DNA of 64,000 nucleotides, taken from positions 14,359,423-14,423,422 of the forward strand of contig OU452223.1 in NCBI GenBank assembly GCA_911728455.2, written 5' to 3'. Below, one piece after another: positions 52,701 through 56,944 of this stretch. Origin of the DNA: Marthasterias glacialis. Its lineage: Eukaryota; Echinodermata; Asteroidea; Forcipulatida; Asteriidae. The notes beneath the pieces were generated by a model, which was not told the origin of the DNA, made no database searches, and saw nothing but the letters and a program-made list of their open reading frames with translations. The position numbers and the translations under genes are program-made. Positions within the stretch are counted from its first letter, which is position 1, and each line of letters begins with the position of its first letter.

Positions 52701-54666
52701 AAAAATGCATTCAGCATTTTTTTACGTATCCCTATAGGCAGAGTTTTCGTCTCACTGAGACAAAAAGTAATTTTGGATCTTATTTCATTTATTATTTAAA
52801 AACGATAACACTTCAGGCAGAAATATTTCAGGGAAAGTTTTCTATCATCATTATCTTTATACCATATGTAAATCTGTGAACATTTACGTTTTTCTTCTTA
52901 CCAATGTTGAACTGGGGCTTCAAAACACTCATACAGTCACTTCTCAACATTACGAAGAGTAAAAAAAATGGATCACAGATCGGTTGTGACACTGTATTCA
53001 ACCACCACTGACGCGTTTTACGTACTTGCCAACTTGTTCCTTGATGTTGTAAAGATCACCGACCTCCTTATCAGTTCGTATTGTGACGTCACCGTGAACG
53101 ATAAACTCATCAATGTCATCTGCAACAACAATGATTTCAAATATTTTACTGAAGGCTAAAATAGTTTAAACAAAACGAATGCTAAGAAAGTAATACATGA
53201 TCAACTCCGCGTTCTCCTATGATTTTCGAAGAATCTAAGACTTCAGGTGTTTAGACAGTGAAGGAAAGAAGTGGATCATACTTTCTCTATGGTTGATTCT
53301 ACTTGGCGATCAACATCTTAATTAAATGTAAAAAGCGGGAAAAATGAAAGGAAACAAATGAAGTATAAGGAGAAGCAAGGAGTTCATTGCGTCTGTCGAC
53401 AATACTCACCATCAGACTCGCCACTGGTCTTCTCCTCTTTCACACGCGGAGCTTCGTCAACGGTCAGCACCGGATCCGACACTTGGCTCGGCTCGCTGAT
53501 GCCGTGTACGTTCTCTGCACTGACCCGGAAGAGATACTCCACTTCCGGTTGCAGATCGGTAATGACGTGAGAAGTATCGGTGGTCGAGGTCAGTGGCTGC
53601 CACTTGTTCTCGTCTGCTCGACACATCTCGATGACATAACCAATGATGCGGCTGCCACCGTCATACGAAACGACAGACCATGACAAGGTCAAGGACGTTC
53701 GGGTGATGTCAGAAGCTATTGGAGTCCCGGAGGGTGGGTCCGGTTTATCTGATATAAAAATAACATTTATGCTATTATCTAAATTGTATCGTTTTACTTG
53801 ATAACAGCACGCCGGGAAGGCATAGTTTAAAAACTTAACGTAACGATCCAATAGCCGTCACGGTAGCAGTGCTTCAATACTGGACCAATTCTAAACATTG
53901 TTGGAACTTTAACCAAACAAAATAAAAACCCGATAAGTCAATGATAATGACACTTAAAGGCATTTTCGCAACTCTCCAAAGAATTCGACCAACTTGTGAA
54001 AAAATAATAATAGTTTTGCACAAATTCTGTCTGGGAAAAGGCACGCGCTTTTCTCCACATTGTGTACATTTTGGTAATAACTTTTGCAGAGTTCATTATT
54101 ATTTATCCAGCTAGCTCTTCTACAGCATGTCAAGTGCCTTGGGATGGTACTCTTAATAGCTGTGCTATCACGATTTTACTCATGTGGTTTCCTCTCTTTA
54201 GGTCAACTGATTACCACAGTATTGTTCACAAATTAATGAAGACAAACCTTTCGTTATTTTGAGCCGTTCCCGAATTGAGCAACTTCATCTACGGCTATGG
54301 CCATGGCTGCAAGTGACAACTATAATGGATTAGCCTATGCAGCGATCCGGCCATGCCACTACCTATGCCGTAAATTCAGCCACTCACCTACAACACTGAC
54401 TGATATTTCAAAGCTATCCACCCCAAGTTCATTGCACACGGTTATAGTATATCTCCCAGCATCCTCTTCGCTCGCCTGATGGATGGTCAAGGTTGCCGAA
54501 CTTTCCGTCACGTCCATTTGTTTGCGATCGCTCTCCTCAACGTCTTTCCGGTATTTGGTCCACGTGACTTCCGGGTCTGGGCTGCCGGCAATCTTGCAGG
54601 AGATCCTGACTGTCTGACCCGAAATTACCTCCATGCTCTTGGGGCCCGACTCGATTTTGGCCGGCA
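2879..54666 (-). CDS. MYLK: Smooth-muscle-type myosin light chain kinase gene, 18-exon model (both ends open)
   Basis: Overall model. The kinase phosphorylates the myosin regulatory light chain in a Ca2+/calmodulin-dependent way and so triggers actomyosin contraction. Visible domain order is Ig, Fn3, kinase, autoinhibitory/calmodulin-binding segment, telokin-like Ig, linkers with an acidic low-complexity exon, then three more Ig domains. Exons: 54388-54666, 53410-53748, 53026-53119, 52013-52213, 50915-51256, 50501-50653, 49679-49802, 45328-46153, 33792-33914, 32161-32673, 28897-30417, 23183-23494, 18442-18493, 16092-16294, 15360-15560, 14770-14821, 8496-8662, 2879-3076. All introns are GT-AG except one GC-AG. 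Junction phases agree throughout, giving 5,700 bases without a stop. Known MLCKs end with the Ig after the kinase, so the ten downstream exons are the unusual part; they could be a separate gene. No secure start codon or final stop of the long form is in the window. Confidence 0.8.
3310..3455. repeat. Dispersed repeat family A copy (GAGCTTTCAGATTGAAAC type)
   Basis: Shares the blocks GCAATGGAAATAAGCAAC, GACTTTGGCAGTATTTCAGA and GAGCTTTCAGATTGAAACTG with copies near 17.5, 21.3, 24.4, 34.7 and 50.0 kb. Short fragments occur near 10.56, 20.25 and 27.8 kb. Non-coding, old and diverged. Confidence 0.65.
6416..6591. repeat. MITE-like element with about 50-base terminal inverted repeats
   Basis: GAATTGCAAAACATCGG at the left and CCGATGTTTTGCAATTC at the right are exact complements. 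The inner arms GCATAGGAGTGGAACTAAAC and GTTTAGTTCCACTCCTATGC are exact complements too. The unique loop is only about 60 bases. A very clean fold-back, so probably young. Confidence 0.8.
7005..7111. repeat. Inverted-repeat element, GGTGGCAGCAGAC family, copy 1
   Basis: GGTGGCAGCAGACTTATCAGG at the left mirrors CCTGGTAAGTCTGCTGCCACC at the right around a short core with ACGTGCGCATGCTC. The same termini bound a longer element at 56945-57168. Confidence 0.7.
8215..8420. repeat. Dispersed repeat family B copy (GAGGCTAGAAGG...GTCTGGTTCC)
   Basis: Contains GCCATCTTGATTG, CCAAACTGAGGCTAGAAGG, GTCTGGTTCC and ATTCATTGCTGTTATTGG. The same order of blocks appears near 61400-61620, and diverged related copies lie at 37195-37385 and 63340-63510 in the other orientation (CTTCCAGCCTCGGTTTGG). 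Confidence 0.6.
8496..8662 (-). CDS. Exon 17: linker and first half of another Ig domain
   Basis: 167 bases, phase 2 in (TTGTTTGCTTTACAG), phase 1 out (GGAG|GTAGGTCT). Encodes a Glu-rich linker (QYLKYGLDTQTGEEMEEVAA), then PPLVQQRLLAIEGTTAKLHC and SVGG, the front half of an I-set Ig with its first Cys. Completed by exon 18. An overlapping Arg/Trp-rich frame in the same bases is a shadow. Confidence 0.83.
10426..10497 (+). repeat. tRNA-like sequence, probable SINE head or tRNA pseudogene
   Basis: Has an A box-like TAGCTCAGTTGATAGAGC and a B box-like GGTTCAAATCC at normal tRNA spacing, so internal RNA polymerase III promoter elements are present. Acceptor-stem pairing is poor and the 3' sequence continues into T/A-rich DNA, as in tRNA-derived SINEs. 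Not called as a functional tRNA. Confidence 0.55.
11703..11834. repeat. Fold-back element with ACGGTCCTTTTT ends
   Basis: The left arm ACGGTCCTTTTTGACCGTTC is complementary, with some mismatches, to the right arm GAACTGTGAAAAAGGACCGT. The middle contains a CpG-rich GCGCGC segment and an internal near-repeat of the left arm (GTCCTTTTTGACAGTTC). Confidence 0.65.
12310..12615 (+). mobile_element. Probable 3' relic of a non-LTR retrotransposon
   Basis: A short stretch translating as FTFKSMLKTHVFKSL resembles the C-terminus of CR1/L2-type reverse transcriptase ORFs (FKSxLKTHLF). It is followed by about 200 bases of UTR-like sequence and a TATAAATG(TT)ATT-repeat tail. Only the tail end of the element is present; family assignment is tentative. 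Confidence 0.4.
14770..14821 (-). CDS. Exon 16: second 52-base microexon, acidic linker
   Basis: Bounded by acceptor TATTTTCACGACAG and donor AAG|GTAAGAGTA. Encodes EFGEPEIDVRTVAADMS, phase 1 in and phase 2 out, again the only way to keep exon 15 and exon 17 in frame. It has the same length and phases as exon 13 and a similar beginning (AATTCGGTGA against AATCGGTGTC). Presumed product of duplication of a microexon plus two half-Ig exons. Confidence 0.75.
15360..15560 (-). CDS. Exon 15: second half of the Ig domain begun in exon 14
   Basis: 67 residues, phase 1 on both sides (acceptor CATCATGATCAG, donor GAAG|GTGGGATA). Contains the core Trp (RVSWFKHGTEL), the LEIREVE strand and the hallmark DTGSYICTAGNIIGQI with the second Cys, ending ATELSVEG. 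Together with exon 14 it makes a full canonical I-set domain. The interruption of the Ig between the first Cys and the core Trp is shared with exons 17 and 18. Confidence 0.9.
15561..16091. other. Intron 14
   Basis: Short intron between the two halves of one Ig domain. No repeat or RNA gene recognised. Confidence 0.6.
16092..16294 (-). CDS. Exon 14: linker and first half of an Ig domain
   Basis: 203 bases, phase 2 in (TTAACCTTCACAG) and phase 1 out (GTAATAAA). Encodes a linker (DEIVDNLGESWLARGRG and a basic, Pro/Arg stretch) and then the first strands of an I-set Ig, APRFTFKPQSRVVEIG and ARLICGVRG with the first core Cys. The domain is completed by exon 15, where the sequence resumes GSPKPRVSWFKHG. 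Confidence 0.85.
16295..18441. other. Intron 13
   Basis: No exon recognised. Contains a family A repeat copy at 17535-17655 and C-rich tracts at 17996-18030. Confidence 0.5.
17535..17655. repeat. Dispersed repeat family A copy
   Basis: ATCTGAAATACTGTCAAAAT, CGAGAGAAAATGAATACATT and a following GCAATCGAACTAAGCC block match the copies at 21.3 and 34.7 kb in order and orientation. Confidence 0.6.
18442..18493 (-). CDS. Exon 13: 52-base microexon, acidic linker
   Basis: A microexon between acceptor CACTCTTTTGCAG and donor GTAAGTTTG, encoding ESVSDSEYETARSYFTSG. It enters in phase 1 and leaves in phase 2, exactly what is needed to join exon 12 (phase 1) to exon 14 (phase 2). Without it the two would be out of frame and hit a stop. 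Same length and phases as exon 16. Ser, Tyr and Thr residues in an acidic context are possible phosphorylation sites, by inference only. Confidence 0.75.
19181..19482. repeat. MITE-like element with CCAGGGGCCTAATTTCATAA ends
   Basis: The left end CCAGGGGCCTAATTTCATAA and the complement of the right end, CCAGGACCCCGTTTCACAAA, are related inverted termini followed by GC(T)GCTTA blocks on both sides. The interior repeats GCTTAC/GTAAGC motifs. Diverged pieces with the same GTAAGCA motifs lie near 28230-28420, 31040-31210 and 56100-56170. Confidence 0.6.
21025..21110 (-). repeat. tRNA-like sequence on the minus strand
   Basis: On the minus strand there is a perfect B box (GGTTCGAATCC) followed by GACCCCA, and an A box-like TGATCTTGTGGTCAG upstream. 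The T-arm pairs at four of five positions, but the overall cloverleaf is imperfect. Likely a tRNA pseudogene or SINE head. Confidence 0.45.
21275..21430. repeat. Dispersed repeat family A copy
   Basis: Contains GTCTGAAAAACTGTCAAAGT, CGAGGAAATAGAATTTGAAG and ACCCCGATTTTAATTTCGG, collinear with the copies at 17.5 and 34.7 kb. Confidence 0.65.
22330..22571. repeat. MITE-like element built of AGAGTGAAA/TTTCACTCT arms
   Basis: The outer ends ACTGTAAAAGAGTGAAAA and TTTTCACTCTTTTACATT are inverted, close to CTCTC/GAGAG flanks. Nested inside is a second inverted pair, TTTTTGTCCGCCAT and ATGGCGGACAACTCTTTTT. The AGAGTG/CACTCT word recurs more than ten times. Confidence 0.7.
23183..23494 (-). CDS. Exon 12: complete I-set Ig domain
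   Basis: 104 residues in a single phase 1-1 exon (acceptor CTACCGTACAG, donor GTAAGACA). It begins GPVFIEELLL and has the full I-set signature: first Cys in LMRCKIDAW, Trp in NVSWFYKDEP, and DTGVYTCKASNIIGEA with the second Cys present. It closes AELIVQG, the same kind of closing strand as the telokin-like Ig (AELIVHV). A Ser/Ala/Glu-rich insert (TSASAEGHGE) lies between the first strands. Most similar in general character to Ig domains of sarcomeric and palladin/MLCK-type cytoskeletal proteins. Confidence 0.92.
24300..24540. repeat. Dispersed repeat family A copy interrupted by poly-T
   Basis: GCGATCGAAATAAGCC, TTTCTCGACTTTGACAGTAT, TCCAGACGGAAATAT and GAGCTTTCAAACTGAAAC are family A blocks in reverse order to the 21.3 kb copy. 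A T/G homopolymer tract occupies 24361-24397. Confidence 0.6.
26251..26515. repeat. GTCGAC-rich MITE, copy 1, with about 55-base inverted ends
   Basis: The left end GTGTCATACCACTTCATCCA continues to TTATCTCGCCAAGTCGACTT. The right end is its complement (AAGTCGACTTGGCGAGATA ... AGTGATGATGGCAC). Several GTCGACTTA words lie inside. A diverged second copy is at 49324-49523. Confidence 0.75.
26767..26971. repeat. Near-perfect long palindrome (fold-back element)
   Basis: Arms of about 90 bases. The left arm contains GGGAAATAGTGCACGTCTAT and GAGTGACCAGGAGAGGGTCC; the right arm contains GGACCCTCTCCTGGTCACTC and GTGCATAGACGTGCACTATT. The centre is a GGCCGA-repeat loop of about 22 bases. The outer ends ACATATGGACTGG and CCAGTCCATATGT are exact complements. 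DNA or RNA from this site could form a long hairpin. Confidence 0.85.
28897..30417 (-). CDS. Exon 11: large acidic, Ser/Thr-rich exon with a repeated DLTPxE motif
   Basis: A 1,521-base exon, 507 residues, phase 1 in (TTTTTGGCAG) and phase 1 out (GTAAGCC). The protein is rich in Asp, Glu, Ser, Thr and Pro, almost without Cys, and likely disordered. It carries near-identical copies of a 24-residue motif, SDSLDLTPxExEQFxAMNAA then FGGP, at 29637-29711 and 29351-29425, with a diverged third at 29857-29934 (NLTPEAADQMMMIKAMF). A strand-like TPVEVTLQIDKEL lies near the start. GC content is clearly above the flanking introns. Such linkers in muscle proteins act as flexible spacers or docking platforms; the specific role here is unknown. 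Confidence 0.85.
30418..32160. other. Intron 10
   Basis: Contains an inverted-repeat element at 30525-30665 close to the exon 11 acceptor and GTAAGC-type repeat remnants (30690-30780 and 31040-31210). No exon recognised. Confidence 0.5.
30525..30665. repeat. GATTGAAAATCACTCT element, copy 1 (minus relative to copy 2)
   Basis: Contains TTCGATTGAGGCCAGGGTCA and GCAGTTTGTCCCTAGTTTTA. Its complement is collinear with the element at 36945-37072 (GATTGAAACTAGGGACAAAC, CAATCGAAAAGAGT). Ends are GAGAGA/TCTCTC-like. Short, hairpin-forming and non-coding. Confidence 0.65.
32161..32673 (-). CDS. Exon 10: Cys-containing linker exon of unknown function
   Basis: Open for about 171 residues and ending at a good phase-1 donor (AAAAG|GTAAATCG). 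The upper boundary is uncertain. A GAAG acceptor gives 32673 and a GGTAG acceptor gives 32625; both fit phase 1. The frame also holds an ATG at 32612-32614 in strong context (GCCATGG), which could start a separate shorter product. Contents: TILIELGIEPQS, GLELEVRPLNQRW, a C-x2-C-x3-C-x2-C cluster (CNICSEPCARC), a basic patch (RIRPHRRAAS) and an acidic tail leading into exon 11. No known domain is recognised. Confidence 0.6.
32674..33791. other. Intron 9 with a pair of cAMP-response-type sites
   Basis: The intron following the GC donor of exon 9. It contains two exact TGACGTCA palindromes at 33384-33391 and 33395-33402, about one helical turn apart and about 0.8 kb upstream of the ATG inside exon 10. 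Single TGACGTCA sites also occur elsewhere in the window, so a promoter here is only a possibility. Confidence 0.4.
33792..33914 (-). CDS. Exon 9: linker exon with a GC donor
   Basis: A 123-base open exon, phase 1 in and phase 1 out, between a strong acceptor (TTTGTGTTTCCCAG) and a GC-type donor (GAAG|GCGAGT). It encodes 41 residues rich in His, Pro, Ser and Thr and ends GVRIELTLSIDE. No domain is recognised. Support comes from the splice sites, the phase matching both the exon 8 donor and exon 10, and the similarity of its tail to strand-like segments in exons 10 and 11. It is too short to stand out as an ORF. Confidence 0.6.
34275..34612. repeat. TTAA-flanked MITE family, copy 2
   Basis: The left end TTAAAGCCATTGTCAAC is worn; the right end TTACCAATGTTGAGCTGGGG then GTTTAA is intact. 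Internal blocks match the copies at 2.4 and 52.6 kb. The internal CCATTTAAGG at 34545-34554 happens to match a CArG box. Confidence 0.75.
34620..34770. repeat. Dispersed repeat family A copy
   Basis: TCTCCGTCTGAAATACTGTC, GGAAATAGCATTTTGGAGAC and TTATTTCGATGGGTGCAATC are collinear with the 21.3 and 50.0 kb copies. It abuts the right end of the TTAA-type MITE. Confidence 0.65.
36945..37072. repeat. GATTGAAAC...AGGGACAAAC element, copy 2
   Basis: Contains CCGATTGAAACTAGGGACAA and its near-complement TTTGTCCCTGGCTTCAATCG around a central GCAAAAGG loop, so it folds back on itself. Opposite orientation to the copy at 30525-30665. Confidence 0.7.
37195..37385. repeat. Dispersed repeat family B, diverged copy
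   Basis: GTCCCTTCCAGCCTCGATTT and GGTTACATTCATTTTAATGA match the copy at 63340-63510 (TTCCCTTCCAGCCTCGGTTT). Both are reverse-oriented relatives of the 8.2 and 61.5 kb copies. Confidence 0.5.
38240..38460 (-). other. Exon-like GC-rich stretch, unassigned
   Basis: On the minus strand a good acceptor (GACACTTTCTATAG) at about 38441 opens two frames. One runs LAFQQARIFHVKGAPRSTNN and on to a stop near 38239; the other reads TGFPTSEDISREGGTEVHEQ until a stop. GC content is higher than nearby. Neither frame continues the phase 1-1 chain between exons 8 and 9, and no domain is recognised. It could be an alternative or untranslated exon, or chance. Confidence 0.2.
40579..40811. repeat. Compound AAAC/AGAC microsatellite
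   Basis: Runs of AAAC (written as AAACAAAC...) flank a central block of about twelve AGAC units, with occasional AACC. Open frames here (Val-Cys-Leu-Phe repeats) are artefacts of the repeat. Confidence 0.95.
42191..42306. repeat. 46-base tandem repeat, about 2.5 copies
   Basis: Unit begins TAGTTGGGCCAGTTCCCAAC and contains the palindrome CAACTGCAGTTG. Units start at 42191, 42237 and 42283 (partial) and are nearly identical. Looser ACTGTAGTTGGGACAGT variants extend over roughly 41975-42420. Confidence 0.85.
42989..43087. repeat. Small inverted-repeat element, TCCGAATTGGCGGCTA ends
   Basis: TCCGAATTGGCGGCTA at 42989-43004 is the exact complement of TAGCCGCCAATTCGGA at 43072-43087. About 100 bases in all. 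A GC-richer segment open on the plus strand follows (43088-43250) with no recognised content. Confidence 0.65.
44997..45002 (-). promoter_or_regulatory. Canonical polyadenylation signal after the exon 8 stop
   Basis: AATAAA on the minus strand, about 315 bases past the TGA at 45317-45319. Its position fits the 3' end of a short transcript that terminates after the telokin-like Ig domain. AATAAA is common in AT-rich DNA, so this supports but does not prove the short isoform. Confidence 0.4.
45317..46153 (-). CDS. MYLK: MLCK exon 8: calmodulin-binding segment, acidic linker and telokin-like Ig domain
   Basis: Begins KTTTAVRAIGRMASLTMFAG, the second half of the calmodulin-binding/autoinhibitory region, matching the vertebrate AVRAIGRLSSM stretch including the regulatory Ser position. 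A hydrophilic acidic linker of about 140 residues follows, then an I-set Ig (PPRFTKEII..., ARFDCHIEG, EVTWYQDD, DDAEYMVKAVNTAGEA). The second core Cys is Val. This Ig is the equivalent of telokin/KRP, which binds unphosphorylated myosin. The frame runs into TGA at 45317-45319 after VHVPGAK, giving a natural vertebrate-like C-terminus. Alternatively, a donor CCCAG|GTGCTA ends the exon at 45328 in phase 1. Acceptor ATTATAG at 46154, phase 0. Confidence 0.93.
   Translation of the reverse strand, partial: KTTTAVRAIGRMASLTMFAGLKKSGDQAGAAMRPGSPTQTLLKTALKKEAGETQKSSRELHLEEDESNDVSGVDRENVGDGLPVRTDANGDSVNSDNHLSGSFQATQTIDEVRNGVSRDLGIAERCKDSNDNDGEKELPSDREENSRSAVNGFVNQDKVDSESSSRMQSNDSPDVARRSFPPRFTKEIIDAMVFEGDCARFDCHIEGEPEPEVTWYQDDEELDESGRFLMEFDSDGVCSLIIKNVIEDDDAEYMVKAVNTAGEASSVAELIVHVPGAK
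46154..49678. other. Intron 7, at the telokin-promoter position
   Basis: A 3.5 kb AT-rich intron that splits the calmodulin-binding segment. In vertebrates an intron in this part of MYLK contains the telokin promoter. Here the sequence shows one near-CArG word (CCTTATATAG, 47604-47613) and little else, apart from part of the GTCGAC-type MITE copy at 49324-49523. No exon recognised. Confidence 0.4.
49324..49523. repeat. GTCGAC-type MITE, copy 2
   Basis: The left end ATACCACTTTATAACCAGAT and the right end ATTTATCTGGAGAAGTGGTC form inverted termini. The GGCGAGATAAA, AAGTCGACTTA and GGAGCTCCGT words match the copy at 26251-26515 and its flank. Confidence 0.65.
49679..49802 (-). CDS. MYLK: MLCK exon 7: end of kinase and first half of the calmodulin-binding segment
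   Basis: Encodes KRMNVSECLQHTWLNKDIKT, the last kinase helices, and then LSTAKLKKFVARRRWQ. The latter is the start of the autoinhibitory pseudosubstrate and calmodulin-binding helix; vertebrate MLCK has a KKYMARRKWQ-type sequence at this point. The exon ends in phase 0 after the Gln codon (donor CAG|GTAAATAA), so the intron divides the calmodulin-binding site just after the key Trp. Confidence 0.95.
49803..50500. other. Intron 6
   Basis: Contains a family A repeat copy at 49935-50110 (CGTCCTAAATACTGTCAAAG, CGACAATAGCATTTAAAGAT). Nothing else recognised. Confidence 0.55.
50501..50653 (-). CDS. MYLK: MLCK exon 6: kinase C-lobe
   Basis: 51 residues of the C-lobe: LSGLSPFMGDNDAETLSNVT, then WDFDDEAFDDISEESKDFIE and KLLIKRKE. 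The SGLSPFMGDND and WDFDDEAFD blocks are MLCK signatures. Acceptor TTTCTGGCAG, donor GTAAGTTC, phase 2 on both sides; the first base completes a Leu codon begun in exon 5. Confidence 0.96.
50915..51256 (-). CDS. MYLK: MLCK exon 5: kinase catalytic core
   Basis: About 114 residues covering the catalytic and activation loops. The catalytic Asp is in LHLDLKPENVMC (HLD in place of HRD, typical of MLCK and relatives). The metal-binding DFG is in IKLIDFGLARKF. The activation segment ends FGTPEFVAPEV, and DLWSIGVICYIL follows. No activation-loop phosphosite is needed in this family. Acceptor TTCTTTCAG and donor GTAAGAAC, phase 2 on both sides. All residues needed for catalysis are present, so the enzyme should be active. 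Confidence 0.97.
51257..52012. other. Intron 4
   Basis: 756 bases with a GAGGTTAGCCTCGAGG palindrome and a CTCGATTTCATAAAAGACCA repeat-like segment near 51680-51960. No coding content. Confidence 0.5.
52013..52213 (-). CDS. MYLK: MLCK exon 4: kinase N-lobe
   Basis: Encodes the N-lobe of the kinase. It completes the glycine loop (G-K-G-R-F-G-V-V-Y), carries the ATP-binding Lys in TFAAKFIK and the alpha-C Glu in VRSEIRIMNELHHPKLLQ, and runs to the hinge (IIMVMEF). The HHPKLLQCVDAFE stretch is nearly identical to vertebrate smooth-muscle MLCK. Acceptor ATTATCAACAG and donor GTAAGTTG; enters and leaves in phase 2. In-frame with both neighbours. Confidence 0.96.
52214..53025. other. Intron 3
   Basis: Largely occupied by the TTAA-type MITE at 52566-52924. 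No coding content. Confidence 0.6.
52566..52924. repeat. TTAA-flanked MITE family, copy 3 (best preserved ends)
   Basis: Left TTAAACCCCCAGCTCAACAT then TGGTAA; right TTACCAATGTTGAACTGGGG. Combined with the right end of the 34 kb copy (GGGGGTTTAA), the family has ends ACCCCCAGCTCAACATTGG in inverted orientation and TTAA on both sides, the target duplication used by piggyBac-type elements. About 350 bases, non-coding. Confidence 0.8.
53026..53119 (-). CDS. MYLK: MLCK exon 3: Fn3-kinase linker and start of the glycine loop
   Basis: A 94-base exon encoding DDIDEFIVHGDVTIRTDKEV and then GDLYNIKEQVGK. This matches the short linker that precedes the kinase in MLCKs (the VTIKTDK...DYYDIEE-type stretch of vertebrates). 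It enters in phase 1 after TTGTTGCAG and leaves in phase 2 at GTACGT. The exon stops inside the ATP-binding glycine loop: it contributes V-G and two bases of Lys, and the loop continues as G-R-F-G in the next exon. Confidence 0.88.
53410..53748 (-). CDS. MYLK: MLCK exon 2: fibronectin type III domain
   Basis: About 113 residues forming one Fn3 domain: KPDPPSGTP at the start, core Trp in LTLSWSVVSYDGG, the GYVIEM strand, and YLFRVSAENVHGISEPS near the end, followed by an acidic tail (VKEEKTSGESDG). Acceptor TTTATATCAG and donor GTGAGTATT are both phase 1. The G left by exon 1 plus AT here gives Asp, so the junction reads VSVVDKPDPP. An Fn3 directly before the kinase is the standard arrangement of vertebrate MLCK and of the titin/twitchin kinase family. 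Confidence 0.92.
53749..54387. other. Intron 1
   Basis: 639 bases. No exon recognised. Contains a ATCTACGGCTATGGCCATGG palindrome-like stretch near 54290. Confidence 0.55.
54388..54666 (-). CDS. MYLK: MLCK exon 1 (in window): I-set Ig domain before the Fn3
   Basis: Encodes about 93 residues, essentially one I-set immunoglobulin domain. It has the first core Cys (VRISCKIAG), the core Trp (EVTWTKY) and the DAGRY motif. The usual second Cys is Ile here (YTITVCN), as in many intracellular Ig domains. The acceptor CTCTCTGCAG lies just above 54666 and the donor GTGAGTG follows 54388, both phase 1, the normal phase for Ig-domain exons. In MLCKs an Ig domain precedes the Fn3 and helps anchor the kinase on filaments. 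The upstream exon is not identified. The first codon is split and needs one base from it; if that base is A the codon would be ATG. Confidence 0.88.
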
Positions 54667-55276
54667 CTGCAGAGAGGGGGAGAGAGGTAAAGAGAAATAA
54701 ACATACGAGAAATACGTTTGTATTAATTCACGTGATTTATTTTGCTTCCCAGATTGGTTTATTAAAGAGGAATTGTGTGCTGATCTCCGTGGCGGGAATA
54801 AAACAGTACCGATGTTTTGGTATTTATTTCTCATTGAAGTTCTTCGCAACATCTGTAGTGTTATTGATCTTTGATGCAGCACTTACAAAATAAATCGACC
54901 ATTTTGTTAATGATAAATGTACCCTTATTTGTGTATAACCGCATACGCAGTTGGAAACTACACATAAGCCTTCAATTATGTCATATTATTTGCACATGAT
55001 TAAATGTACAATGCATGCTTGGTAAAGATTGATATAAACAGTTTTCTATATGAAACTCATTGATCATTAAAACGATACCAATTCTGAGTGTTTCGAGAAG
55101 TATTTTCGTCTGGTGCGAGAAACTTGCTCCGTAACTCTTTACCCTTAGTTTGCATTCAAAGCAGAAAACAATGAACGCACACGGAATCTCTGACAAAATA
55201 TATAACGTTAATATCTGGAGTTTGGTTTGGTTGTATGATATGTTTATTGGTATTACAGGATTCGAGTGAACGCACT

Positions 55277-55346
55277 TCCCCCCCCCCCCCCCAAAAAAAC
55301 AACAAACAAACAAACAAACAAACAAACAAACAAACAAACAAACAAA
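55277..55346. repeat. Poly-C followed by an AAAC microsatellite
   Basis: A run of 15 or so C, then A-rich, then about ten AAAC units. The minus-strand frames across it (Phe-Val-Cys-Leu repeats) are not genes. Confidence 0.9.
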
Positions 55347-56944
55347 ACCCCGAAAAACAAGGATGTTTCATATCTTTAAAATATCTTGCATTCAAACGGA
55401 CCATTTAGTACTTCAAGATTAAATATAGTTTTCACCCAAAGCAATCTATCTGGTTCCATGCAATTATACGAACAGCAAGTGCCGTTGAAGATGGGAATAT
55501 TATGGTTAAATATCATGAGAAATGTAGGCGGGTTAATATGCCCAGGGCTGACGGGGAGGGGGGGGTGGTGGAAAATCCGATTATTTCGGTTAAGCCACTT
55601 TCATAATTCCGTCAGCAGACTACATCCGGTGTCTCCACGTTCTGATCAAGTTTTTATCTCCATCTCCCGTCCAGGACATTTATCCATTCACCTGTCGGCA
55701 ACTGTGTCAGCCATTTCTCGTATTGTTTGAATTTTTATCTGGCTTTTTTTTCTTCTGTCGCAGACTTTAATTAACTGGATTGGAAAACCAGTTTGCCTTT
55801 CCAATCATGGCTGGATTCAGGAGGGAGGGTCATACTCCTATATACGGCCTGCACTCCCAAGCTCGCATAGCACCAATATGGATTGTGAACATTTCAATCA
55901 TGCGTAAAATGCATCTCAGCACTATGTGAAATCAAGCACTGCTTTCTTTTTATTCGTTTTCATCACAATAAATTTTACCATTTTAACTACAACAGAAACT
56001 CCAATCGAATCAACCTACAGATTTAAAGCGACGACGTGACGTTTACACATTAAGGATTAAAAGCTTGTAACAGATACCAAGCAAATTAATAGCAGGGCAC
56101 CAGTATAGTTACAATGTGGATGACATGGCATTTTGGCTGGCAATACCCGTTTCTGCTAAGCAAGATTTTCCCGTGATAAATACGTTTTGTTTGTTTGCAG
56201 TTTCACAAATCTTATGTCCTAAATTGTACATTTTTCATCAGATACATCTTTCAATGTACAAAAAACATACAATTATCTTGCATCAGAGCAATATAAACAT
56301 AAAACTTGAATTACTTCAAAGTCAGCCACATACAACTTGTAAACCGGCAACAAATATAAATAACATTACACAACAAGAGTAAAACAAGAAAGCCATATCG
56401 TTGCAAAAAAGCATAGCTTTTTTTTTTGAAGTTGACAGGAGGCTGTCTACATTATGAAGCTATAAAGTGATGATCATTTTGAAGCACAGTGTGACTCCAT
56501 GCTGTACGTTACTGGTCGGATGAGCACTGAGAGGGAAAACAAATTAAAAATGACCACAAAGCATAAAAACTGAGCTTACAATCACTCCGGTTCAGATGTG
56601 ATGTATAATCCAGATTAAAATAACAAATTAGTTGGAGACGAGCACGTCAAATTCTAATGCCGCGTATAAAAAGTGTATCACGAGAGCTAACTTCAAACTG
56701 TGAGATGTTTTAAATGAACTAGGTCTGTTGGAACCGTCTTCGAGGATAATTGGTGCATAGTGTTGTATCTAGAACATAAATTGGACAAACCTAAAAAATA
56801 ATTGCACAACATTTTTTTGTTATGAGTAGATATGACATCATGCAGGTTAAGGTTTCAACTACACCATTATCAGCATCAAGTTTTCAACTACCGTTATCAG
56901 CAACATCTTTGCGTTTCACGTCGTTGAATTGGAGACTTTGGGGC

